34,805 bases of DNA from Methanomassiliicoccales archaeon UBA147 (GCA_002496385.1 DAJR01000054.1:1-34805), one strand, 5' to 3'; counted from the first letter of the stretch, positions 1 to 7,548 are shown. Numbers and translations are program-made. The notes: generated by a model from the sequence alone, not told the origin.

Positions 1-72
1 CAGTGTTGCATCGGGGGTGCTTTTAATCCCTGGCGATAGGAAAGTGGACAGGGGGCTGGTTCCGAAGGTTCG

Positions 73-164
73 GCATGCCTACCAACATACCATATTTTTG
101 GAGTTCGACCCCCCCACAAATCGTTTTATACCGATAATCACAATGAGGGAACCGGTAGGCATGC
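73..164. repeat. 11-bp inverted repeat flanking the orphan gene promoter
   Basis: GCATGCCTACC at 73-83 is repeated as a perfect reverse complement, GGTAGGCATGC, at 154-164. The 70-bp spacer holds the TATA-like element of the next gene, and the right arm covers its likely start codon. It could be a paired operator or the end of a decayed mobile element. The repeat is seen directly; the role is inferred. Confidence 0.5.
124..130 (+). promoter_or_regulatory. TATA-like element (TTTTATA)
   Basis: TTTTATA lies about 25-30 nt before the region of ATG 143 and ATG 161, the spacing expected of an archaeal TATA box on a leaderless or short-leader transcript. It argues against the upstream start at 17, which would place the promoter inside the gene. 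Confidence 0.4.
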
Positions 165-1063
165 AAGAGCAAGAAAACAGTAAATTGACCACCGAGGTAA
201 AAAACCTTAAAAAGCAAGTTGCAACATTATCACATGAGTTAAAGAAAAAATATTATTTAACAAACGGTCAAAGGGTGGGTCATTGGTTGCTCGATAAAGG
301 GGGGGTGTCTTATTTATCCAATTGGGTGTTTACAAATGATATTCACGGGGTGCCCACTATTCCACACCAAAAAGATAAAGAGTGCATCATAAAATCGTGG
401 AAATTACCGCCATATTTTTCACCATATGATAGTAAAAGTATGAAAATTCTAAGTAGAATAAGGTCTGATACAAACAATGAATGGGATATCTCTTGGGCGA
501 GGTTTATCCAAAATATGGGTGGGAATTGGATACATTATGGAACATTCGAATTTACTATCACAATGGAATTGTGGAATATCATTGTAAAAATCGATAAAGA
601 TACATGGGATGAATTTTTTATGAATAAAAATACAAAAGACTTTATTGATTCAACAGTAATAACAATCCCCCCACATTATCAAAAATATCATACGTATCTT
701 ACGGAAAGAGAAATAGAAATGGCAATGGAAATAAAAATTTTTGAACCCCTCAATAAACCAGACCCGCTTGATATAATCCAGATACTTAAATTTCTTAATA
801 TTGATATGAAGAATGAAATTCCAGATTATTGTAGTATTGAACAAATCGAAGAACTCTGGAAAAATATATTGTATCCTAAAAGGAAAAATGTTATGACACA
901 AAAGGAGATATTTGGGCATTGTAAAGAATACGGAATTTGGTCTAATTCAACATATTTGGGTAATGCGATAAGATTTCTTAGAGAGCATAAATTACTAAAG
1001 AAAATCGGACATGGTTATTTGATTGATTTCGGGTATTTATCGGATTTTTGTGAAATTTCCTGA
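161..1063 (+). CDS. Unknown protein with N-terminal coiled coil and C-terminal winged-helix-like region
   Basis: I do not recognise this protein. From ATG 161 it has 300 residues; ATG 143 and the frame opening at 17 are longer alternatives. I chose 161 because the TATA-like element lies at 124-130 and the sequence before 140 is GC-rich and uncharacteristic. The first 30 residues are charged with heptad-like Leu/Val spacing (coiled coil). The middle is rich in Trp, Ile, Lys and Asn. The last 60 residues (MTQKEIFGHCKEYGI onward) look like a helix-turn-helix plus wing, so DNA binding is possible. The gene is strikingly AT-rich compared with the ribosomal genes, which suggests horizontal acquisition. 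No signal peptide or membrane segment is visible. Confidence 0.6.
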   Translation: MQEQENSKLTTEVKNLKKQVATLSHELKKKYYLTNGQRVGHWLLDKGGVSYLSNWVFTNDIHGVPTIPHQKDKECIIKSWKLPPYFSPYDSKSMKILSRIRSDTNNEWDISWARFIQNMGGNWIHYGTFEFTITMELWNIIVKIDKDTWDEFFMNKNTKDFIDSTVITIPPHYQKYHTYLTEREIEMAMEIKIFEPLNKPDPLDIIQILKFLNIDMKNEIPDYCSIEQIEELWKNILYPKRKNVMTQKEIFGHCKEYGIWSNSTYLGNAIRFLREHKLLKKIGHGYLIDFGYLSDFCEIS

Positions 1064-1187
1064 AATTTATTGAATTTTTATAAACGTGTGATTTAGGGCG
1101 CAATTATTTACTAAAAATTTAATGCTACTTAATAGAAAAATCTGATTGCTTCAAGTACTATCCACGACATGAATAATAAATAGAGTT

Positions 1188-1225
1188 GGGCGACAGGCCG
1201 GTAAACCAGCCGGAGTGTGTCGCCC
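1188..1225. terminator. Strong hairpin downstream of the AbrB-type gene
   Basis: GGGCGACA (1188-1195) pairs with TGTCGCCC (1218-1225), with an inner CCGG/CCGG pairing at 1198-1201 and 1210-1213. It lies 12 nt past the stop codon of the minus-strand AbrB-type gene and could end that transcript. No long U tract follows on either strand, so it could equally be a remnant of an insertion-sequence end. The interval 1064-1187 is AT-rich and holds nothing else I can identify. Confidence 0.4.
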
Positions 1226-1237
1226 GATTCGCCCGTC

Positions 1238-1405
1238 TTACAACGGTGTAACAATGATTACGAGCCTATTATCCTTTGCGGTAATCTCCCAATCAAGCGT
1301 TTGTTTATCCAGTAACTTAAATTGTCGCACTATGCCCTTCGGAACCGTGGTTCTCAGGGAATCGCCCTTTGTCGATGCTTTGGTCAATGACGTTATTTCA
1401 CCCAT
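1238..1405 (-). CDS. AbrB/MazE-type (SpoVT-AbrB fold) DNA-binding protein, 55 aa
   Basis: A 55-residue protein begins MGEITSLTKASTKGDSLRTT and continues VPKGIVRQF...LDWEI, ending in a hydrophobic strand (NRLVIIVTPL). This is the swapped-hairpin AbrB pattern: a strand, then S-L-R-T-T-V-P-K-G-I-V, then a turn and the D-x-L-x-W-E-I strand. Archaeal relatives are dimeric DNA-binding transcription factors or antitoxins. On the minus strand a TATA-like GTATATT (about 1423-1429) lies 20-25 nt before the ATG, fitting a leaderless transcript. No toxin gene lies directly downstream, so it is more likely a free-standing regulator. It is divergent from the transposase remnant, whose sequence supplies its promoter. 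Confidence 0.72.
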   Translation of the reverse strand: MGEITSLTKASTKGDSLRTTVPKGIVRQFKLLDKQTLDWEITAKDNRLVIIVTPL

Positions 1406-1419
1406 TTTGGACACCTACG

Positions 1420-1668
1420 CCAATATACGTGAACGGAACCGTCCAAGAGAGGACAAAGGTAATGCGCGGCTTCGATTCAGTACCCACAGCAGAGGCATTG
1501 ATGGCCGGATTCCAGACATACTACAATTACATACGCGAACACTCGGTAATCGAAACCACCCCGGCAATGGCATCGAACATCAACTTGGGGCTGGGGGAGA
1601 GCCGCTGGCAGGGAATGGTAGAGTTGATAGCCAACCAGAGGCAGTTCGGGAAATCGGCCAGTAATTAG
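1420..1668 (+). pseudogene. C-terminal remnant of a DDE (integrase-core) transposase
   Basis: In the frame ending at 1668 the sequence reads NGTVQERTKVMRGF, then GFQTYYNYIREHS, then TPAMASNINLGLGESRW. This matches the last third of IS6-like/IS240-like DDE transposases, where N-G-T-x-x-E-R-x-K-x-M-R-G holds the catalytic Glu and Y-N-x-I-R-x-H and T-P-A-x-x-x-x-I are the usual C-terminal motifs. Everything before it (the DNA-binding domain and the first two catalytic Asp) is missing, because the upstream frame is occupied by the minus-strand AbrB gene. It is therefore a dead fragment, marking past insertion-sequence activity in this accessory stretch. The exact IS family is uncertain. Confidence 0.65.
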
Positions 1669-1679
1669 GCCGATTTTTT
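1652..1679 (+). terminator. Hairpin plus T-run at the end of the transposase remnant
   Basis: AATCGGCC (1652-1659) pairs with GGCCGATT (1668-1675) around an 8-nt loop, and a run of six T follows at 1674-1679. The transposase stop codon lies in the loop. This is an intrinsic-terminator shape that would separate the remnant from the next unit. Confidence 0.6.
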
Positions 1680-1712
1680 CTTATTTATTTTGAAAAATAA
1701 TGTCGGCGATAG

Positions 1713-1723
1713 GTTAAAATATC
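1713..1723 (+). promoter_or_regulatory. TATA-like element of the PIN two-gene unit
   Basis: TTAAAATAT lies about 65 nt before ATG 1785. Initiation about 25 nt downstream would give a 40-nt leader carrying the strong Shine-Dalgarno GGGAGGTGG at 1771-1779. Confidence 0.35.
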
Positions 1724-1784
1724 CGTTGAATATTGTGTTAATTAGAAATGCGCCTAGAAGAAAACAAAACTGGGAGGTGGAGAA

Positions 1785-2732
1785 ATGACTAAGAAGTGGG
1801 AAGCAGTGTATACTAGAAACAGCTCACAAGTTGTAGACCCCCTAGCAATAGCCTCATATTTAGTAATTGATAAACATGAAAAATATACAGGAAAGTCTCC
1901 AAGTGGGCTCTATTTCAATAAATTAATGTCCTTAGTTGATAGAAAATTACGTGGTTCAGTAAATTTAAAACTGCCTCATTGTTGGTATCGTTATGGTGAT
2001 GAAGTAGTCAGGGCGGCAATGCCTTATAATGTTAAATGGGACCACATGTATGACGATAAAACCATCGTCACATGGAAAGGCGATATACCAATGCTTGACG
2101 ATTCCATTCAAGTTAGATTGATTACTGGTGTTATAGATGAACTGACTAATGCATATGCAGAGAATGTCAATCTGGCAGTTCATGAAGTTTACAAATTTGC
2201 CCCATTTGAATTTCAAAGGCAATTTCTAAATGTAAGAGAGATATTTTATGGAATGAATAATGCTTTTAATTGGGATGCAAATACATATCTAACACTCTCT
2301 GCACCACAATTTTTCAAGGCATTAAACTCCTTCCCATCCCATGAGTTCCCTCAATTAAAAGAGAGATTGCAAATTACAAGGCAGCTAGCTGAAATTACTT
2401 TAAATAATCCAGATGTAGATAACAGTATTCTTAAAGATATTATGACTACTTTTTGGTTCCATTTCTGTTATTATTTAAGAACTCATGACGAAGCTCATGA
2501 TAATGTGCCAGAAAATTATATTACATATTGGAATAATATTCTCGAAACAGAAGACGCAAGATATAGAAAAATTTATGCAGATATAATAGAGAAAATTTCT
2601 TACTCTGTTGATATTTCAGGCAATAAATTATTGAGTGATGAGTTAAATTGGAAACTAAAAGATGATGATGAGGCATTAAAGGGGCTTGACGAATTTGAAG
2701 ATGATTTGGCAAGCATAACAATGATGCGCTAG
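1785..2732 (+). CDS. Unknown 315-aa protein, first gene of a unit with a PIN nuclease
   Basis: I do not recognise this family with certainty. The start is fixed by a strong Shine-Dalgarno (GGGAGGTGG) 5 nt before ATG. The N-terminal part (about residues 20-85) contains ASYLVIDKHEKYTG, LYFNKLMSLVDRKL and LPHCWYRYGDEVVR. That layout of a helix, an F-N-K-L helix and a W-Y-x-Y-G motif loosely resembles the Panacea/SocA-type (DUF4065-like) antitoxin fold, but this is pattern memory, not a match. The rest is helical, and the C terminus is acidic (DDDEALKGLDEFEDDLA). No signal or membrane segment is present. It is AT-rich, unlike the ribosomal genes. Thirteen bases separate it from the downstream PIN gene, so the pair is probably co-transcribed. 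It may be a toxin-antitoxin partner, but this is inference. Confidence 0.7.
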   Translation: MTKKWEAVYTRNSSQVVDPLAIASYLVIDKHEKYTGKSPSGLYFNKLMSLVDRKLRGSVNLKLPHCWYRYGDEVVRAAMPYNVKWDHMYDDKTIVTWKGDIPMLDDSIQVRLITGVIDELTNAYAENVNLAVHEVYKFAPFEFQRQFLNVREIFYGMNNAFNWDANTYLTLSAPQFFKALNSFPSHEFPQLKERLQITRQLAEITLNNPDVDNSILKDIMTTFWFHFCYYLRTHDEAHDNVPENYITYWNNILETEDARYRKIYADIIEKISYSVDISGNKLLSDELNWKLKDDDEALKGLDEFEDDLASITMMR

Positions 2733-2745
2733 GTGGGTAAATTTC

Positions 2746-3150
2746 ATGGCCGACCCCCTAGTTATTGACACTTGCGCTCTCCGTCATAAAGATTTTTTAA
2801 GTTGGCTTGTCCATTATCGAGGTAGAAAGATTTTACCTGCCGTTGCTTATTGCGAATTTTGTTTTCATATGGTGGTTCTCAGAAGAAAAACAATCAATGA
2901 TGCAAATTACATTTTAAGATGCTCTGGTATTGAAGTAGAAGATTTTACAAAAAATCTGGGTTCGAACGTTGCTTTCAATTGTAGAGGGATGGATGAGCCA
3001 GATTTCCGACGTGATTGGAGAGATTATATGATTGGGGCGCATGCTTCAATAGCCCCTCTAAAATTAATAACCGACAATATTGACCACTTTACATTCCTCG
3101 GGGACAGAGTATTCGAACCACACGCATTCATGAAGAAAGAACACTCATGA
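2746..3150 (+). CDS. PIN-domain ribonuclease-like protein
   Basis: This 134-residue protein fits the PIN fold in length and in the order of its acidic residues: Asp8 in PLVIDTCAL, Glu37 in AYCEF, Asp93 in WRDYMIGAHA (the usual D-x-x-I-x-A-x-A helix) and Asp110/Asp113 in LITDNIDHF, where PIN proteins have T-x-N-x-x-D-F. These residues normally bind Mg2+ or Mn2+ for endoribonuclease cleavage. A Shine-Dalgarno (AGGTGGG) lies in the 13-nt gap after the preceding gene. Most archaeal PIN proteins of this size are VapC-type toxins paired with a short antitoxin, but here the partner is a 315-aa protein, which is unusual. Function as a toxin is inferred from family and context. Confidence 0.72.
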   Translation: MADPLVIDTCALRHKDFLSWLVHYRGRKILPAVAYCEFCFHMVVLRRKTINDANYILRCSGIEVEDFTKNLGSNVAFNCRGMDEPDFRRDWRDYMIGAHASIAPLKLITDNIDHFTFLGDRVFEPHAFMKKEHS

Positions 3151-3290
3151 TTCCACACCTAATACAGGAATTACTTTCCTGCTACTTAAATTCACTATAT
3201 TCAAAATTAGCACCCGCAATGCAACGCGCGTGATTCGTGCAACAGATGAAAGAGAAGCACCCGTGAACGCAACAGAACCCGTCTCAATTA

Positions 3291-3301
3291 GTTTTATATA
3301 C
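3291..3301 (+). promoter_or_regulatory. TATA box of the ribosomal protein operon
   Basis: GTTTTATATAC is a textbook archaeal box A. Initiation about 25 nt downstream (near 3322-3326) would give a leader of roughly 190 nt before L3, long for an archaeon. No other good TATA box lies between here and ATG 3513. The interval 3151-3290 holds no gene I can support; it has a short near-direct repeat beginning GCACCCG at about 3211 and 3257. Confidence 0.65.
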
Positions 3302-3323
3302 AATAACTATTATCCCACTCAAG

Positions 3324-3512
3324 TCGCCAGGTTGATATGTCAACCAAACGGCAGGGATAATGATTCCCGCAGCTGTCCCCTAAGTTCATTCTGAGGGACT
3401 GCCCCCGTCACGGTTGGCCCGCGATATCGGACTGGCAAGACTCACCGTCGAACATAGGAACGGCGGATAAAGCGCGCTCAGCGAAGCGACGCACCCCCAG
3501 GGGGCTAAAAAA
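3324..3512 (+). promoter_or_regulatory. Structured 5' leader of the L3 operon
   Basis: The inferred leader has three hairpins. GGTTGA/TCAACC with a 4-nt loop spans 3330-3345. GCAG..TCCC/GGGA..CTGC, with a 3-nt bulge, spans 3369-3402. A short CCCC/GGGG stem at 3494-3504 contains the Shine-Dalgarno AGGGGG (3499-3504) of L3 itself. The last could hide the ribosome-binding site. Autoregulation by a ribosomal protein is a known theme (L4 in bacteria, L1 in archaea), but which protein might bind here is unknown. Confidence 0.4.
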
Positions 3513-4502
3513 ATGGCAGCACCAAGCAGACCGAAAAGAGGATCGAGAGGATATTCTCCTCGCAAGAGGGCACCGAGCCCGGTACCGAAGTTCAGCTCAT
3601 GGCCTGAAAGCCAGGATGGGCCGAGGATACAGGGATTTGCCGGGTACAAGGCAGGCATGACACATGCCTTCATGACAGACTACAGGCCTACAAGCACCAC
3701 CGCAGGCCAGGAAGTCCAGGTTCCGGTGACGGTTCTTGAGACACCGCCGATGAAGGTCGTTGCCGTGAGGTACTACGGCCGGACCAATTACGGGCTCAAG
3801 AGCCTCGGAGAGCTGTGGGCCAGCAAGTTCGACAAGGAGCTGGCAAAGAGAAAGCCGCTTCCGAAGAACAGCCACGGCGCCGAGATTGACAGCGCCGATG
3901 TAGAAGAGATACGCGTGATAATGCACACTATCCCCAAGATGGTCACGGGCATTCCGAAGAAGGTCCCCGAGCTCATGGAAGTGCGCATCGGCGGCGGAAC
4001 AGTCCAGGAAAGGATGGAATATGCGAAGTCACTCCTCGGGAAGGAGCTCAATATCACTGATTTCATGAAGCCCGGCCACATGATAGACGTGGCCGCGATA
4101 ACAACAGGAAAGGGCTTCCAGGGCCACACCAAGAGGTGGGGCGTGAAACTGCTTTCCCACAAGAACAGCAAGCACAGGAGAATGATCGGGACACTCGGCC
4201 CCAAATCCCCGAAATACGTCAGGCCGACCGTTCCCCAGGCCGGGCAGACCGGTTACCACCAGAGGACCGAATACAACAAGAGGGTGCTAAAAATCGGGAA
4301 CCCGGAGGACGAGATCACCCCCAACGGCGGCTTCCTCCATTATGGCAAGGTCGTCAACCAGTACATCATCCTCCACGGCTCCATACCCGGGCCGACGAAG
4401 AGGCTGATAAGGTTCAGGGACGCGACCAGGTACACAGTCGGAGTGAAGGTCGAATCTCCGGAACTTGCATACATATCCAGAGAATCCAAGCAGGGAGCGT
4501 GA
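3513..4502 (+). CDS. rpl3: Large-subunit ribosomal protein L3 (uL3)
   Basis: L3 is one of the first proteins to bind 23S rRNA and reaches to the peptidyl transferase centre. The 329-residue length fits archaeal/eukaryotic L3. After a basic N terminus (MAAPSRPKRGSRGYSPRKRA) comes FAGYKAGMTHAFMTD, the conserved start of the family. The loop that approaches the active site is at about residues 195-260 (GFQGHTKRWGVK, MIGTLGPKSP, PQAGQTGYHQRTEYNK). It heads the operon, with only 5 nt before L4. ATG 3513 was chosen because AGGGGG lies 8 nt upstream and the conserved basic start follows. L10/L1-type genes are not nearby. Confidence 0.97.
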   Translation: MAAPSRPKRGSRGYSPRKRAPSPVPKFSSWPESQDGPRIQGFAGYKAGMTHAFMTDYRPTSTTAGQEVQVPVTVLETPPMKVVAVRYYGRTNYGLKSLGELWASKFDKELAKRKPLPKNSHGAEIDSADVEEIRVIMHTIPKMVTGIPKKVPELMEVRIGGGTVQERMEYAKSLLGKELNITDFMKPGHMIDVAAITTGKGFQGHTKRWGVKLLSHKNSKHRRMIGTLGPKSPKYVRPTVPQAGQTGYHQRTEYNKRVLKIGNPEDEITPNGGFLHYGKVVNQYIILHGSIPGPTKRLIRFRDATRYTVGVKVESPELAYISRESKQGA

Positions 4503-4507
4503 GTTGA

Positions 4508-5563
4508 ATGGCTGAAACCACCGAACCGAAGAAGGCAGAGAACAAACCCGCGGTCAAGAAAGCAGTTCCCAAGAAGGATGAGGCGGCAGAGCCCAAGAAG
4601 CCCCAGGCCAAGAAAGAGGCACCCAAGGCCCAACCGGCCAAAACCGCCCCGCAGCCCCCGAAGAAGGCCCCGGCCAAAGCCCAACCGGCCAAGGCCGCCG
4701 CTCAGGTTCCCAAGAAAGCACCGGCCAAGGTTCTGACCTCGAAGGCAAAGTCCGCCGAGGTCAATGTCTACTCGCTTGACGGCAAGGTCGAGAAGAGCAT
4801 CTCCCTCCCTGAAGTTTTCAACACCCAGTTCAGGCCGGACATAATCAGAAAGGCTGTTAACTCCTCCCGAGCCAACAGGCGCCAGGCATACGGGCCAGCG
4901 CCCCGCGCGGGAATGAGGCACTCCGTCTCATGGCCCGGAAAGGGAAGAGGTATGGCAAGGACGCCGCGCCTGCTTCACGGCGGCGGCAAGGGTGCCCAGG
5001 CGCCCAACACGCCCGGCGGCAGAAGGGCGCACCCCCCGAGGCCAGAGAAGGACTGGACCGAGAAGATAAACAAGAAGGAGAAGGCGATGGCCCTCAGGTC
5101 CGCCATTGCAGCGGTCGGGAACTTCGGCATCGTCAAGGCCCGCGGCCACAGGATATCCGAGGGATTCACCGTGCCAATGGTCGTAAACGATGATTTCGAA
5201 TCACTTTTCGACAAGATCACCAAAGATTACCAGAAGGATAACAAGAGGCCGGCCTACACAAAGGAAACCCAGAGGGTCCTCGAAGCGCTGGGACTGTCCA
5301 ATGAGATGGACCGCGCCAAGAACGGGATACATCTCCGGGCAGGCCGCGGGAAGACCAGGGGCAGGATGTTCAAGAAACCGAAAAGCATCCTATTCGTGGT
5401 CAACGATCCCGCCAAGGCCAGGAAATGCCTCGGCAACCTTCCGGGCGTGGACGTCGTCGCTCCGGCCAAACTGAATGTCGAACTTCTCGCACCGGGCGGA
5501 GACGCTGGCAGGCTTACGATATTCACCGAGAAAGCCCTGTTGACGCTGGGGGGTGAGCAGTGA
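4508..5563 (+). CDS. rpl4: Large-subunit ribosomal protein L4 (uL4) with long Lys/Ala/Pro N-terminal extension
   Basis: L4 binds 23S rRNA domain I and sends a loop into the exit tunnel. Residues from about 85 onward are the normal protein: VNVYSLDGKVEKSISLPEVF, then the tunnel loop RAGMRHSVSWPGKGRG.ARTPR (about 137-160), then the C-terminal fold ending EKALLTLGGEQ. Residues 1-84 are an added low-complexity tail of repeated KKA, PKK and AKAQPAK units, which makes the protein about a quarter longer than typical archaeal L4. Its stop codon overlaps the L23 start (TGATG). The extension is not a frameshift, since the frame stays open from a good ATG just after L3. Confidence 0.97.
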   Translation: MAETTEPKKAENKPAVKKAVPKKDEAAEPKKPQAKKEAPKAQPAKTAPQPPKKAPAKAQPAKAAAQVPKKAPAKVLTSKAKSAEVNVYSLDGKVEKSISLPEVFNTQFRPDIIRKAVNSSRANRRQAYGPAPRAGMRHSVSWPGKGRGMARTPRLLHGGGKGAQAPNTPGGRRAHPPRPEKDWTEKINKKEKAMALRSAIAAVGNFGIVKARGHRISEGFTVPMVVNDDFESLFDKITKDYQKDNKRPAYTKETQRVLEALGLSNEMDRAKNGIHLRAGRGKTRGRMFKKPKSILFVVNDPAKARKCLGNLPGVDVVAPAKLNVELLAPGGDAGRLTIFTEKALLTLGGEQ

Positions 5564-5841
5564 TGCCGAAATCAGTGCTCCTGACACCCTACGTGACAGA
5601 GAAATCGATGAACCACATCTCAGGAAGCGTGCGGATGGCCAACAAGGACGGCAACCGCCTCGAATTCATCGTGCGCAGAGACGCGACCAAGAAGGAGATC
5701 AAGGACGCCTTTGAGAAGAGATACGAAGTGAAGGTACAGAGCGTGAACACCCGGATAATGAAGAACGGCAAACATGCCATCATCAAGCTGACCAAGGACT
5801 TCTCGGCGGAAGAGGTCGGCATGAGGCTGGGAATCTTCTGA
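5563..5841 (+). CDS. rpl23: Large-subunit ribosomal protein L23 (uL23)
   Basis: L23 sits at the mouth of the exit tunnel and is the docking site for SRP and the translocon. The 92-residue protein has the normal archaeal length. It shows LLTPYVTEKSMN at the start and an R-R-D-A-T-K-K-E-I-K-D-A-F-E-K-R helix before VKVQSVNTRIM. I start it at ATG 5563, which overlaps the L4 stop (TGATG), rather than at GTG 5560 one codon earlier. The Shine-Dalgarno GGGGGGTGA is inside the end of L4, so translation is probably coupled. Confidence 0.97.
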   Translation: MPKSVLLTPYVTEKSMNHISGSVRMANKDGNRLEFIVRRDATKKEIKDAFEKRYEVKVQSVNTRIMKNGKHAIIKLTKDFSAEEVGMRLGIF

Positions 5842-5886
5842 GGCTGATAATCATGATAAACAATACACTATTAGGAGGGAATTGAA

Positions 5887-6591
5887 ATGGGCAAACCGAT
5901 AATCCCGCAGAGACGGGGAAAGGGCAGCGCCACATACCGCTCGCCCAGCCACAGGCACAAAGGCGTTCCCGGCTATCCGAGGAACACGACCGGCCAGGGT
6001 AAAGTAGTGGACATTTTCCACGCGCCCGGAAGGAGCACCCCGATGGCCATAGTGCAGTTCGGGAACACCACCGCTCTTCTCCTGGTCCCCGAAGGGCTCA
6101 GGGTCAACCAGACGATCAACATCGGCAGCGGGCTTCCCATCGAGATGGGCAATATCCTGCCTCTCCAGGAGATTCCGGAGGGCACGCTCGTCCACAACAT
6201 CGAGGGAGTCCCAGGCGACGGGGGCAAGTACGTCCGGACGGCAGGAACGTCCGCAGCCATCGTTACCCGCGGCGACAAGATAATCGTCCAGATGCCGTCG
6301 GGAGCCATCAGGAGCTTCGACGGAAGGTGCAAGGCGACCGTCGGAATTCTGGCCAACTCGGGCAGGGCGGACAAGCCCTTCGCCAAGGCCGGGAACAAAT
6401 ATTACAGTTGCATAAGCAAGGCCAAGAGGAACAAGAAGGTCAAGGGCGTCGCAATGAACGCCTGCAACCACCCCCACGGGGGCGGAGGCCACCCGCATGT
6501 CGGAACCCAGAGCACTGTCTCGCGCCACACGCCGCCGGGCAGAAAGGTCGGCAGACTTTCCCCTCAGAAGAAGAAAGCAAGGAGTGATTGA
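5887..6591 (+). CDS. rpl2: Large-subunit ribosomal protein L2 (uL2)
   Basis: L2 is needed for subunit association and lies close to the peptidyl transferase centre. The 234 residues match archaeal L2. The signature MNACNHPHGGGGHPHVG begins at residue 190 and contains the conserved His of the family; the basic start GKPIIPQRRGKGSATYRSPS is also typical. A strong Shine-Dalgarno (TAGGAGGGA) lies 8 nt before ATG in a 45-nt gap, one of the larger gaps in the operon. Its stop overlaps the first codons considered for S19. Confidence 0.97.
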   Translation: MGKPIIPQRRGKGSATYRSPSHRHKGVPGYPRNTTGQGKVVDIFHAPGRSTPMAIVQFGNTTALLLVPEGLRVNQTINIGSGLPIEMGNILPLQEIPEGTLVHNIEGVPGDGGKYVRTAGTSAAIVTRGDKIIVQMPSGAIRSFDGRCKATVGILANSGRADKPFAKAGNKYYSCISKAKRNKKVKGVAMNACNHPHGGGGHPHVGTQSTVSRHTPPGRKVGRLSPQKKKARSD

Positions 6592-6593
6592 AA

Positions 6594-7058
6594 ATGAGCA
6601 GACCAGGAAAAGGCCCGTCACCGAAGGCAGCCAGAAGGAAGGCGAGAAAGAAGAAGGGCGCAATAACGGCAAGGAAGAAGAAGGAATTCACATTCCAGGG
6701 CTTCACGGTCGAGGAGCTGCAGAAGATGCCTCTCGAAGAGATCCTTCCGCTCCTGCCTGCAAGGGCCAGGCGCTCGTACATACGCGGGCTCAACAGCGAG
6801 GAACAGGTCTTTGTGGACCGCCTCACCGCAGGCAACAAACCAGTGCTCAAAACCCACCGCAGGGAGATAGTCATCCTCCCAAGTTTCATCGGGAAGAAGG
6901 TCGCTGTTTACAATGGCAACAAGTACCTAGAATTCGAGATCAAGCCGGAGATGGTAGGCCACTACCTCGGGGAGTTCGCTCCCACAAGGGGAAGTGTGAA
7001 ACACTCCGGACCGGGCGTTGGAGCGACGAAATCCTCCAAGTTCATGCCGCTCAAGTAA
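6594..7058 (+). CDS. rps19: Small-subunit ribosomal protein S19 (uS19)
   Basis: S19 is on the head of the small subunit and forms a bridge with the large subunit. The 154-residue length is typical of the archaeal/eukaryotic form, which has an N-terminal addition compared with bacteria. The core motifs KTHRREIVILPSFIGKKVAVYNG and GHYLGEFAPTRGSVKHSGPG are clear. The frame opens at TTG 6588, but I choose ATG 6594, two bases past the L2 stop. Residues 1-25 are a basic stretch (Lys/Arg/Ala). Confidence 0.97.
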   Translation: MSRPGKGPSPKAARRKARKKKGAITARKKKEFTFQGFTVEELQKMPLEEILPLLPARARRSYIRGLNSEEQVFVDRLTAGNKPVLKTHRREIVILPSFIGKKVAVYNGNKYLEFEIKPEMVGHYLGEFAPTRGSVKHSGPGVGATKSSKFMPLK

Positions 7059-7070
7059 GGATGTGATGAC

Positions 7071-7547
7071 ATGGGATACACAGGTAATTTTGACCCGGAA
7101 AGGATGGCGAGGGCCACAGGCAGGGAATTGCACATCTCCCCGAAGCACTCGGTCGAGATATGCAGGGCCATCAGGGGCCTCCCCATAACCTCTGCAATAG
7201 ACCTTCTCGAGAACGTCATCATAAAAAAAGAGGCGGTGCCCTTCAAGAAATACAACAGCATGGTTCCGCACCGAAGAAGGAGCGGATACGCCACCAAGGG
7301 CGCCGGACCGGGCCGATACCCGGTGAAGGCCGCCAAAGCCATACTTCGGGTGCTGAAGAGCGCCCAGTCCAACGCGGACAAATCCATCGACGACCTTGGC
7401 GACACCGAGAACCTCCGGATAGCGACCGCGGCCGCTTCCAGGGGCAGGGTCATCGGCGGCTGGATGCCCAGAGCCCACGGGCGCTGGGAGAAATTCAACC
7501 AGGACACAGTGAATGTGGAGATCATCCTTGAGATAATGGAGGATTAA
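7071..7547 (+). CDS. rpl22: Large-subunit ribosomal protein L22 (uL22)
   Basis: L22 spans the large subunit and lines the exit tunnel. The 158 residues match archaeal L22. The sequence MGYTGNFDPERMARATGREL at the start, VPFKKYNSMVPHRR with KGAGPGRYPVKAAK in the middle, and RVIGGWMPRAHGRWEKFN (the tunnel-facing hairpin tip) are all visible. A modest Shine-Dalgarno (GGATGTGA) lies just before ATG. It is followed one base later by S3. Confidence 0.96.
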   Translation: MGYTGNFDPERMARATGRELHISPKHSVEICRAIRGLPITSAIDLLENVIIKKEAVPFKKYNSMVPHRRRSGYATKGAGPGRYPVKAAKAILRVLKSAQSNADKSIDDLGDTENLRIATAAASRGRVIGGWMPRAHGRWEKFNQDTVNVEIILEIMED

Positions 7548-7548
7548 C

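Noticed and set aside
1215..1664. 149-aa plus-strand ORF
   Set aside because: It lies over the minus-strand AbrB-type gene and in a different frame from the transposase motifs; no coherent protein features.
3597..4921. Minus-strand ORFs of 76-193 aa opposite L3 and L4
   Set aside because: Frames kept open by codon bias of the plus-strand genes; no motif or ribosome-binding site.
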